DNA of 12,417 bases from Pseudomonadota bacterium (GTDB lineage Bacteria; Pseudomonadota; Gammaproteobacteria; Burkholderiales; Burkholderiaceae_C): the NCBI GenBank assembly GCA_018241985.1, contig JAFECV010000016.1, forward strand, positions 1 to 12,417. Direction: 5' to 3'. Position numbers and translations under genes: made by a program. The notes under the pieces are model-generated. The model searched no databases. It saw only the letters and a program-made list of their open reading frames with translations, and was not told the DNA's origin. Of this stretch, positions 5,714-12,417 are shown piece after piece (the first letter of the stretch is position 1; every line of letters starts with the position of its first letter).

Positions 5714-7822
5714 TCAAGCCAAGGTTGCCGCGGCGGCGAGCATCGCCGCGACCAGCGACATGAGCACATAGGTCGCGTAAACCGTGACCCTGCCGTGGTG
5801 CATGCGTGCGATCAGCCGGGCCGCCGCCTGCAGCGCGGCAAGGAGCGGATTGACCAGCAGGCGGTCGACAAGGTGCACGCGGACTTCCCGGTGGCTCATC
5901 GCAGTGAGAAAGGCGCCCTGGCGTTCCTCTTCGCGTGCGACCTCGGGATTGAACACGGCGTGGAACAGCACACGCACGGGCGCCGCGAAGGTGGTCGCGG
6001 TATAGGTCATTTCCGGGCGGATGCGCGCAAGGCCCGCATCCCACGGTACCCGCTGCGCGACCCGCCGATGGCGACGCAACCCACGCGCGAACAACCAGAC
6101 CAGCAACAGGAGCAAGGCGATGACCGCAAAGCTGAGTGCGGTGGACATGGCGAACATGATCGGGCCGCCACCGGTGCCTGCGTGCAGCACCACCAGGCCG
6201 CGCAACGGCAAGACGCCGCGCCCGACTTCGGCGCCCAGTTGGGTGAGGGCCTGTGTCACGTCCTGTGGAAGTTCCTGCACGTGGCCAAAGAACTCCGGTA
6301 CCAGCGCGCCGGTCGGGTCGACGTTGGTCAGGTCTGCAGCGAAACGGCCGAGAATTGGAATCACGCCGGTGGCGAGCATCGCGAGCGCGAAGCAAACCAT
6401 CACCAACACCCCCATTGGCACCGTCGCGCTTGGCGGCATGCCCGTTACCGCGGCTGCTTCGTGTGAACGGGGCAATCCAAGCAGCGCGCTCGCCGCGAGC
6501 ATCACGAAGCAGGTGACGGCAAGTCCCGCGGTGAGCGCAAGCAGCGCGCCCGACAGCGCAAAGACGATGCGTACCGGGATCGGGCCGAGTTCGACCACGC
6601 GCAGGAGCGATTCCAGCACCAGCCACTCGCTCACGAAGCCGTTGAAAGGGGGCAGCGCCGCGATCGCGAACGCACCCAGCAGAAACAGCGTCCCGAACGC
6701 GGGCACGCGTCGCATCAGGCCGCCAAGGCGATCGAGGTCGTCGCCCGCGGTTTCCCCGATCGCACCCGAACCCAGAAACAGCAGCGTCTTGTAGGCGGAG
6801 TGATTGAGCATGTGATACAGCCCGGCGACCAGCGCCAGCCCGGCCAGCGCGGGGTGCTCCATCGCCGCAAACGCAAAGCCCGCGCCGAACGCCGCCAGCA
6901 CGATGCCGAGGTTCTCGATCGAGCTTTGCGTGAGCAGACGCGTGAGGCTGTGGGAGGCGAACGTGTACATGATGCCGATGATCGCGGTCAGCGCACCGGT
7001 AGCCAGCACCACCAGTGCCATGTCTGGCACTTGGCTGGCGAGCGGTCCGTCGATCACCCACAACGTGAACACACCGAGATTGAGTGTCGCGCCCGAGAAG
7101 ATCGGCAGTACGCCGCGCGGCGCCGCCGCATAACCTTCGCTCATCCACGCATTCACGGGCAGGATGCCGGTCTTCACGCCGAAGCCGAAAAAGGTGAGCA
7201 GGAATCCCGCCCACAGAACTCCGCGCGGCAACCGTGGGGCGGCCGCGGCGATGCCCGAGAGTGACAGCGTGTGGGCCGCGGCGGCGAGGACCAGCAGGCC
7301 CGCCAGGGCAGCCAGCGCACCCGTTTCGGAAAAAGCCAACGTCACCAGCCCTGCTCGCGTCATCCGCGGCGAGCGGCCGCCGAGAAACACCAGTGCCGCC
7401 AACGCGAGCGACATCACTTCCCATGCAAACATCAGGCTTGTGACCCCTGTCGCCAGCAGCACCGCGAGCATCGCCGCAAAGAGCAGGGTCGTGAATCCGA
7501 ACACCAGCCGCATGCGTGCGGGCGGATAGCTGCTCGCATCGCGGACCACGAAGGCGGCGGACAGGCCGTACACCACAGCCGCGATCGCGAGAAAGAATGC
7601 ACGCAGCGGATCCAGGGCGAAACCGAAGCCCGGCAGGATCGCGAGCACGGCGGGCGTGAAGGTCACCGAAACACCGTCGATCAGCGTCTGCGCGGCGCCA
7701 GTCAACACCAGCAGCGCCGCAACCCATCCACCCGCGAGAAAGCCCGCACGCTGCACTTGCCGCGCAGGCGCAGCCAACGCAGACAGGGCGAAGGCGAGTG
7801 CGAGGAATGACCAGATGACCAT
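5714..7822 (-). CDS. HyfB/NuoL-like proton-channel membrane subunit, copy 2
   Basis: This 702-residue polytopic inner-membrane protein belongs to the Mrp antiporter/complex I NuoL-M-N family and is closest in plan to HyfB/HycC. Proton-path residues visible by alignment are Glu135 (FAWE), Lys217 (FGVKTGILPVNAW), Lys345 (LNHSAYKTLLFLGSG) and Glu399 (GFVSEW). The TM8 Lys expected in HyfB/NuoM is Asn248 (SGATLN). The AHxAAP loop reads GYAAAP, with Tyr231 where the sister copy has His. The C-terminal part (about 590-702) has the HyfB-type segment PEMTYTAT and a last helix. It starts 5 nt after the stop of the sister gene with a weak Shine-Dalgarno, so coupled translation is likely. It clearly arose by duplication with the gene at 7828-9945. 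It should move H+ or Na+ within the complex; ion and direction are not shown. Confidence 0.9.
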   Translation of the reverse strand: MVIWSFLALAFALSALAAPARQVQRAGFLAGGWVAALLVLTGAAQTLIDGVSVTFTPAVLAILPGFGFALDPLRAFFLAIAAVVYGLSAAFVVRDASSYPPARMRLVFGFTTLLFAAMLAVLLATGVTSLMFAWEVMSLALAALVFLGGRSPRMTRAGLVTLAFSETGALAALAGLLVLAAAAHTLSLSGIAAAAPRLPRGVLWAGFLLTFFGFGVKTGILPVNAWMSEGYAAAPRGVLPIFSGATLNLGVFTLWVIDGPLASQVPDMALVVLATGALTAIIGIMYTFASHSLTRLLTQSSIENLGIVLAAFGAGFAFAAMEHPALAGLALVAGLYHMLNHSAYKTLLFLGSGAIGETAGDDLDRLGGLMRRVPAFGTLFLLGAFAIAALPPFNGFVSEWLVLESLLRVVELGPIPVRIVFALSGALLALTAGLAVTCFVMLAASALLGLPRSHEAAAVTGMPPSATVPMGVLVMVCFALAMLATGVIPILGRFAADLTNVDPTGALVPEFFGHVQELPQDVTQALTQLGAEVGRGVLPLRGLVVLHAGTGGGPIMFAMSTALSFAVIALLLLLVWLFARGLRRHRRVAQRVPWDAGLARIRPEMTYTATTFAAPVRVLFHAVFNPEVAREEERQGAFLTAMSHREVRVHLVDRLLVNPLLAALQAAARLIARMHHGRVTVYATYVLMSLVAAMLAAAATLA

Positions 7823-7827
7823 GCGCG

Positions 7828-9945
7828 TCAGCCGCTCAGATACCGGACGGTCAGCAACGCCACCAGCAGCGCTGCCAATACATAGGAGGCATAGGTCGTC
7901 ACCGGTCCGTGATGCGCTTCAGCCAACGCTCTTGCGACGGCGCGAGAAGCGTTCGCGACCGGGCGGATGAACAGACGGTCCACGAGGTGGACCCGCACTT
8001 CCCGCCGTCGGCTCGAAGTCAGGAATGCCCCATGGTGTTGTTCGCGGTGGACGATGGCTGTGCTGAACACATTGTTGAACAGCACGCGCACCGGCGCGGC
8101 AAAGGCGGTTGCGGTGTAGGTCATCTCCGGCCGGATGCGCGCGAGACCCGCGTCCCACGGCGCTTGCCGCGCGACCTGCCGGTGGCGGCGCAGCACGCGC
8201 GCGAACGACCACACCAGCAACGACAGGAACGCGAGCACCATGAAGCTGAACACGGTGGACATCGCGTACGCCACCGTGTCGGCGGGACCGGCCGCGTGCA
8301 GCACGACAAGGCCGCGCAGCGGCACGATGCCTCGACCGAGTTGCGCGCCCAGTTGAGCGAGCGCATTCACCACGGTCTGTGAAATTCCACGGACATCGCC
8401 GAAGAACGCAGGCGCCAATGCATCGGTGGCATCGGCGCCGACCAGCGGAGCGCTGAGCCGGCCGAGCGTGGGAATCACCCCGGTGACGAGCATGGCCAAC
8501 CCGAAGCACGCAACGGCGAGCATCGCCATCGGCACCGACGCCGTGCGCGGCACGCGCCGCGCCGCGGCTGCCTCGCTCGACCGCGGCAGGCCGAGCAGGC
8601 TCGAGGCCACCACCATCGCGAAGCAGGTCACGGCAAGCCCGGCAGTCAGCGCGAGCGCAGCGCCGGACAGCGCGAACACGATGCGCACCGGCACCGAAGC
8701 GAGTTCGACCACCCGCAGCAGGGATTGCAGCAGCATCCACTCGCTCGCGAAACCGTTTGACGGCGGCAGCCCGGCGATCGCGAAAGCGCCAACGATGAAC
8801 AACGCCCCCGGCACCGGCAGCCTTCGCAGCAAGCCGCCCATTCGATCGAGGTCATGGGTGCCGATGGCAACATCGAGCCCGCCCGCGCCCAGGAACAGCA
8901 GCGTCTTGTACGCCGAGTGATTGAGCATGTGGTACAGCGCCGGGATCACGGCAAGCCCGCCCAGCACCGGATGCCCAAGCGCGGAAAACGTGAAACCGGC
9001 CCCGAACCCGGTCGTCACGATGCCCATGTTCTCGATCGAGCTCTGTGCCAGCAGGCGCTTCAAGTCGTGCTCGACCATCGCATACATGATGCCGATCAGC
9101 GCCGTCGCGGCACCGGTCGCGAGAATCATCAACCCGAGCCGCGGATCGGTACGCGCGAGCGGCGCATCCAGCCGCAGGAACGCGTAGAGGCCGAGATTGA
9201 GCGTCGCACCGGACAGGATCGGCGAGATCGAGCGCGGCGCAGCGCCGTGCGCGGCCGGCAGCCACAGATTGAGCGGTACCACGCCCGCCTTCATGCCGAA
9301 CCCGAAGAAGGTGAGGACACAGGCCGCGATGACGAGCGGGGACGGCAACGTGGGCGCGGCGACGGCGATCGCGTCCAGGTCGGTGGTGCCGGCTGCGTGC
9401 GCGAGAACGAGGAGCCCCACGAGCCCGGCCAGCGACCCTGCCTCGGAAAGCGCCAACGTGAGCAGTCCCGCGGCCACGGGCTCGGCGCGACGCGTTTCGA
9501 AGCCGACCAGCGCCCAGATGCCGAGCGCCGCGATCTCCCACGCGAAAATGAACGAAACCACGCCCGCGGCGGTGAACAGCGCAAGCATGGCCGCAAGCGT
9601 CGCCACGATCAACCCGACGAACGCCCCGCGGCGGGCCGGCACGAAGCCGGCGCTGTCCCGCAGCGCGAACGGCAGCGCCAGCGCGAACACGCCCGCGATC
9701 ACCATCACGAACAATGCAGCGAGCGGCGTCCACTCGAATCCGAAATCGCCGATCAACGGCAGCGTCAGCATGACCAGGGGGCGACTCGTGCCCTGCACAA
9801 GGCCGGCGACGGCGCACACGATCATCACCGCGCACCCTGCCGTCACCAGCAGCCAGGCGCCACCCACCGCGACGCGGCGTGCGCGCACGAAGGCCACCGG
9901 GATTGCGGCCGCCAACGGCACGAAGGCGACGGCGAATGGGGTCAT
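7828..9945 (-). CDS. HyfB/NuoL-like proton-channel membrane subunit, copy 1
   Basis: This 705-residue paralogue of the next gene has the same proton_antipo_M fold. Visible motifs are Glu137 (FAWE), Lys219 (FGMKAGVVPLNLW), His233 in AHGAAP, Asn250 (SGATLN), Lys347 (LNHSAYKTLLFLGAG) and Glu402 (GFASEW). Long blocks match the sister protein almost exactly, such as LNHSAYKTLLFLG, RVVEL..VPVRIVFALSGA and WDAGLARIRPEMTYTAT. The start at 9945 is backed by AAGGAG 5 nt upstream (9951-9956) and by an ATGA overlap with the hyfI-like stop. The frame is open to 10044, but that part reads the hyfI-like gene out of frame. It serves in an Ehr/Hyf-like membrane complex as an ion-translocating arm. It has lost the Cys of the WxCG motif I recall in HyfB relatives (here WDAG). 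Confidence 0.9.
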   Translation of the reverse strand: MTPFAVAFVPLAAAIPVAFVRARRVAVGGAWLLVTAGCAVMIVCAVAGLVQGTSRPLVMLTLPLIGDFGFEWTPLAALFVMVIAGVFALALPFALRDSAGFVPARRGAFVGLIVATLAAMLALFTAAGVVSFIFAWEIAALGIWALVGFETRRAEPVAAGLLTLALSEAGSLAGLVGLLVLAHAAGTTDLDAIAVAAPTLPSPLVIAACVLTFFGFGMKAGVVPLNLWLPAAHGAAPRSISPILSGATLNLGLYAFLRLDAPLARTDPRLGLMILATGAATALIGIMYAMVEHDLKRLLAQSSIENMGIVTTGFGAGFTFSALGHPVLGGLAVIPALYHMLNHSAYKTLLFLGAGGLDVAIGTHDLDRMGGLLRRLPVPGALFIVGAFAIAGLPPSNGFASEWMLLQSLLRVVELASVPVRIVFALSGAALALTAGLAVTCFAMVVASSLLGLPRSSEAAAARRVPRTASVPMAMLAVACFGLAMLVTGVIPTLGRLSAPLVGADATDALAPAFFGDVRGISQTVVNALAQLGAQLGRGIVPLRGLVVLHAAGPADTVAYAMSTVFSFMVLAFLSLLVWSFARVLRRHRQVARQAPWDAGLARIRPEMTYTATAFAAPVRVLFNNVFSTAIVHREQHHGAFLTSSRRREVRVHLVDRLFIRPVANASRAVARALAEAHHGPVTTYASYVLAALLVALLTVRYLSG

Positions 9946-10583
9946 GGCCGCTCCTTCGTCGTTCGCAACCCTGGCGGTCTTGCGGCGACCTGCCCGGCGG
10001 CGGCGAGAAGCCCCTGGATGATCGCGGCCGGCGGCGGCGGGCAACCGGGGACCACGAAGTCCACCGGAATCACTTGCGCCACGCCGCCGGCGCTGGCGAA
10101 ACTCTTGCCGAAAACTCCGCCGTCGATCGCATCGTCGCCGATCGCCACCACCCGCTTCGGCTCGGGCATCGCCTCATAGGCCTTGCGCAGTGGGCCGCGC
10201 ATGGCTTCGGTGACCGGTCCACCGACCAGCAGCACGTCGGCGTCGCGCGGACTGGCGGTGATGAAAATGCCGAATCGATGCATGTTGTAGGGCGGCGCGT
10301 CGATCAGCCGCACTTCGCTGATCAGGGCGCCGCTCGCACCAGCGTCGACGAAGCGCACGTGCAGAGAATGCCGGAACCGCCGTGGCAACGGGCCGCGCGA
10401 AGTCTGCGTCCGTACGACCCAAACCGGATCGCCGTCGGTCCGGGCGCCCGGTTCGCCGTGCACCGGTTCCGCGGCCAAACCGTGGTAGCGCGAAGGGATT
10501 GCGCCAGGGGGTAGATCGTTGCGGCGCGGCCAGCGCGTGGTGCGGATGCCGCGCAGCAGGCTAATGAGGGTCCAGTTGGCCAT
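9942..10583 (-). CDS. HyfI/NuoB-like small subunit lacking the Fe-S cluster ligands
   Basis: This 213-residue protein has the NuoB/20-kDa fold of group 4 hydrogenase small subunits (HyfI/HycG): RHSLHVRFVDAG (71-82), PPYNMHRFGIFITASPRDADVLLVGGPVT (97-125), EPKRVVAIGDDAIDGGVF (141-158) and VVPGCPPPP (177-185). In the family four Cys hold a [4Fe-4S] cluster of N2 type. Here the S-C-N-G-C motif reads A-S-G-A-L, so the first two ligands are Ser84 and Leu87; the third is Asp151. Only Cys181 remains and it is the sole Cys in the protein. It cannot carry the usual cluster. Its start shares one base with the hyfG-like stop (TGATG) and its stop overlaps the hyfB-like start (ATGA). It probably keeps a structural role at the membrane face of the complex. 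The Ehr class of complex is the nearest described relative. Confidence 0.88.
   Translation of the reverse strand: MANWTLISLLRGIRTTRWPRRNDLPPGAIPSRYHGLAAEPVHGEPGARTDGDPVWVVRTQTSRGPLPRRFRHSLHVRFVDAGASGALISEVRLIDAPPYNMHRFGIFITASPRDADVLLVGGPVTEAMRGPLRKAYEAMPEPKRVVAIGDDAIDGGVFGKSFASAGGVAQVIPVDFVVPGCPPPPAAIIQGLLAAAGQVAARPPGLRTTKERP
9951..9956 (-). promoter_or_regulatory. Shine-Dalgarno of hyfB-like copy 1
   Basis: AAGGAG on the minus strand lies 5 nt before the ATG at 9945 and inside the end of the hyfI-like gene. It fixes the start at 9945 rather than further upstream. Confidence 0.7.
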
Positions 10584-12154
10584 CAGCGGTCACTCTCCGC
10601 GACCGACAAGCCGAAGCTTGCCATGATGATGTGGAAGTCCTGGAATGCGGCACCTTCGAGCGCGCGGTGGAACGCATGCCAGTTGCGGAAACCGGGTGGC
10701 GCGATGCGCCAGCGCCCAATCAAGCCGTCTTCGCCGATTCGCAACCAATGGAATGTGCCGCCGGCCGGGGCTTCGACCCAGCCCAGTGCAGCGCCGGGCA
10801 ATGCAGGGCATTCAATCGCGACCGGACTATCCGGCAGGCGGGCGAGCAGCGCGTCGACCAACCCGATGCTGGCGCGGATTTCCGCAAAGTACACCCGAAG
10901 CCGCGCGTAGCCATCGCCTTCGACCTCGCGCGGCACGTCCGGCAGGTGGTCCACATAAATACCATAAGGCAACGCGCGGCGCAGATCGACGGTGCGGCCC
11001 GATGCGCGCGCCACCGGCCCGACGACGCCGTACAGGTCAGCGACCTCCGGACGCAGCGTGCCCATTTCCTCGATGCGGTCGAGGTAGCTCGAGGTGTGCA
11101 CGAACAGCCGCTCGAGTCTGGCGAATTCCGTGGCGGCGTCGGCGACGCCGGCCCGCAGTGTCGCAAGCGCGGCGGCGCCAGGGTCCCACGCCAACCCGCC
11201 CGGGACGCACAGTCCGAACAGGTAGCGGTGCCCGCACGCCTGGGCGGAGAGCCGCAGCATGCGCTCCTCGATCTCCTGCGACATCGACTTGCCGACCGCA
11301 AGCGCGGTCGCGCCGGCCAGTTCGGCAATCGTGGCGGCGTGGTATCGGATGCGTTCGAGTTCGGCGAACACCGCACGCAACGCATGCGCGCGTGGCGGCA
11401 CGTCGCATCCGACAATCTTCTCGATCGCCTGGCAATAGGCCCAGGCGTGCGCAAAGGCAGCGCAGCCACTGAAGCGTTCCGCGAGCAGGATGCCGTCGCG
11501 GGGTGTGCGGCCTTCGGCAATCTTCTCTACCGCGCGATACTTGTAGAAGAGCCTGGATTGGCCATCGTGGATCTGCTCGCCGGGGGTTCCGAGCAGCCAC
11601 AACCCCGCTTCGTTATAGTCGGCCCAGATCGGACCGACCGGAAACTCGATCGCGCCCTCCTCTTCCAGTACCCGCCGCGGCCGCCAGTCTTCCCCCAGTC
11701 CCGGTTGCGTCACGCGCTCGGCGGCGTCGAATTCGCGGAGCATCGGTGTCACGCCCTCGGGCCACACTCGATCGTGCAAAACGAAGTCCCCGAGGAATGG
11801 GTGCCCCGCGAAATGGATGCCGAACAGGTCCTCCACTTCACGTTCGTGCCAATCGGCAGCATGCACGCGGTCGCTGATGGCCGGCAGTGCCTCCCCCGTC
11901 AACACCGAAGCGTGAATCTCGATCAACGTCTCGTCATCACGCACATAGAAGAAATAACGCACATCGAAACCGACCGGCGCCGCCTCCACCACCAGCGTGG
12001 CGAACTCGCAACCTTGCTGCTCCACGAGCATCACCGTGAGATCCGGTACTGCCGAGGAAGTGGCCTCGACACACAGGCGATCGCCGGCATCGCGCGCCTC
12101 GAAAGCGGGCCGCCCGCGCTGCAGGAATGCCAGCAGTTCTGCGCGCGTGTTCAT
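10583..12154 (-). CDS. HyfG/HycE-like large subunit (NuoC-NuoD fusion) without NiFe ligands
   Basis: This 523-residue fusion has a NuoC-like domain (about 1-135; signature WHEREVEDLFGIHFAGHP, 102-119) and a NuoD/HycE-like domain (about 165-523). In NiFe hydrogenases two CxxC pairs hold the metal. The first, E-R-V-C-G-I-C-G-F-A-H, reads ERFSGCAAFAH (227-237), so the ligands are Ser230 and Ala233. The second, D-P-C-x-x-C, reads G-L-S-V-A-E (515-520). Hydrogenase activity is thus excluded. The GPxH motif near the complex I quinone site reads GPIW (Trp177). The protein stops at Arg523, the place where a maturation protease would cut a hydrogenase, and like NuoD it has no tail. GGGAGG lies 6 nt before the ATG, and the start overlaps the hyfF-like stop by ATGA. 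Its reaction partner is unknown. Confidence 0.9.
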   Translation of the reverse strand: MNTRAELLAFLQRGRPAFEARDAGDRLCVEATSSAVPDLTVMLVEQQGCEFATLVVEAAPVGFDVRYFFYVRDDETLIEIHASVLTGEALPAISDRVHAADWHEREVEDLFGIHFAGHPFLGDFVLHDRVWPEGVTPMLREFDAAERVTQPGLGEDWRPRRVLEEEGAIEFPVGPIWADYNEAGLWLLGTPGEQIHDGQSRLFYKYRAVEKIAEGRTPRDGILLAERFSGCAAFAHAWAYCQAIEKIVGCDVPPRAHALRAVFAELERIRYHAATIAELAGATALAVGKSMSQEIEERMLRLSAQACGHRYLFGLCVPGGLAWDPGAAALATLRAGVADAATEFARLERLFVHTSSYLDRIEEMGTLRPEVADLYGVVGPVARASGRTVDLRRALPYGIYVDHLPDVPREVEGDGYARLRVYFAEIRASIGLVDALLARLPDSPVAIECPALPGAALGWVEAPAGGTFHWLRIGEDGLIGRWRIAPPGFRNWHAFHRALEGAAFQDFHIIMASFGLSVAESDR

Positions 12155-12417
12155 GACCCGCCTCCCAGCAAGGCGGCAGCGCGGTGGATGAGGGCCGCGA
12201 GCGGCAGCGGAAGGTAGAAACCGAACACGAACATCGGCACGAACGCGATCGCCAGTGCCGCGACACTGGTCGCGGGCAGCTTCGTACGCGGTGCGTCCTG
12301 CGCGGGTTCGCCGAACACGATCCGTCCTATCTGGTACAGGATCGCGATGAACGCCAGCACCACCAAGGCCGTCAGGATGCCCGTGGCCACGTATTCGCCG
12401 GCGGCAAAGCCGGTTTC
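12151..12417 (-). CDS. HyfF/NuoN-M-like membrane subunit, C-terminal end only
   Basis: Eighty-eight codons and the stop are visible; the frame is open through the window edge, so the N-terminal part lies to the right. A GTG at 12390 is in frame but is probably internal, because ETGFAAGEY before it continues the protein. The piece has a hydrophobic helix (ATGILTALVVLAFIAILYQ), the polar RIVFGEP motif and a last helix ending in YLPLPLAALIHRAAALLGG. This is the layout of the C-terminus of HyfF and related proton-channel subunits that precede hyfG in hydrogenase 4 operons. Gene order supports HyfF over other NuoL/M/N relatives, but too little is visible for certainty. It would be the third antiporter-like subunit of the complex. 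Confidence 0.7.
   Translation of the reverse strand, partial: ETGFAAGEYVATGILTALVVLAFIAILYQIGRIVFGEPAQDAPRTKLPATSVAALAIAFVPMFVFGFYLPLPLAALIHRAAALLGGGS
12161..12166 (-). promoter_or_regulatory. Shine-Dalgarno of the hyfG-like gene
   Basis: GGGAGG on the minus strand stands 6 nt before the ATG at 12154, within the last codons of the hyfF-like gene. It supports that start. Confidence 0.65.

Noticed and set aside
5714..9945. DAB-type inorganic carbon transporter (DabB)
   Set aside because: DabB is also NuoL-like, but its partner DabA (DUF2309) is not in the window and the neighbours are HyfG/HyfI-like.
9946..10044. Upstream extension of hyfB-like copy 1 to 10044
   Set aside because: The extra 33 residues are Arg-rich and lie out of frame in the hyfI-like gene; AAGGAG supports the start at 9945.
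10583..12417. Functional hydrogenase 4 or formate hydrogenlyase
   Set aside because: The gene order fits, but NiFe ligands and most Fe-S ligands are absent and no hyfH-like gene is present between the large and small subunits.
1..12417. tRNA, rRNA, CRISPR array, insertion sequence or phage genes
   Set aside because: No cloverleaf, regular repeat-spacer pattern, transposase or terminal inverted repeats were seen by reading.

Overview
This window comes from a high-GC genome, about two thirds G+C by eye. Gene families, codon habits and Shine-Dalgarno sequences suggest a proteobacterium, possibly a betaproteobacterium, but nothing here fixes the taxon. One gene runs rightward, the 3' part of an MFS transporter at the left edge. 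Everything else runs leftward on the minus strand. I see no RNA genes, insertion sequences or CRISPR array.

Layout from left to right: 2-916 (+) MFS transporter, 5' end missing; 1059-2150 (-) DUF21/CNNM-CBS membrane protein (CorC/HlyC-like); 2151-2449 gap with inverted repeats and a possible decayed copy of a hyfB-like 3' end; 2450-3958 and 3955-5556 (-) two MutS-related ATPases overlapping by ATGA; 5714-7822 and 7828-9945 (-) two tandem HyfB/NuoL-like proton-channel subunits; 9942-10583 (-) HyfI/NuoB-like small subunit; 10583-12154 (-) HyfG-like NuoC-NuoD fusion; 12151-12417 (-) C-terminal end of a HyfF-like membrane subunit running off the right edge.

Transcription order on the minus strand is hyfF-like > hyfG-like > hyfI-like > hyfB-like 1 > hyfB-like 2, joined by ATGA, TGATG, ATGA and a 5-nt gap. 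This is a tightly coupled operon resembling E. coli hydrogenase 4 and formate hydrogenlyase. It is not a hydrogenase. The HyfG-like protein has lost all four Cys ligands of the NiFe site. The HyfI-like protein has lost three of the four Cys ligands of the N2-type [4Fe-4S] cluster. The ferredoxin-like HyfH gene that normally sits between G and I is absent. The membrane proton-channel residues are largely kept, and the antiporter-like subunit HyfB is duplicated. The best reading is a complex I/Mrp-related, ion-translocating complex akin to the energy-converting hydrogenase-related (Ehr) class, carried to a state with no visible redox wiring. Its driving reaction cannot be read from the sequence.

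After a 136-nt gap on the same strand comes the MutS-related pair. Both proteins keep the MutS ATPase core, both have Asn in place of the Walker B Asp, and both lack the mismatch-reading N-terminal domain. Their overlap suggests a heterodimer. Whether they work with the membrane complex is unknown. The DUF21-CBS gene downstream has its own strong ribosome binding site and is probably a separate unit.
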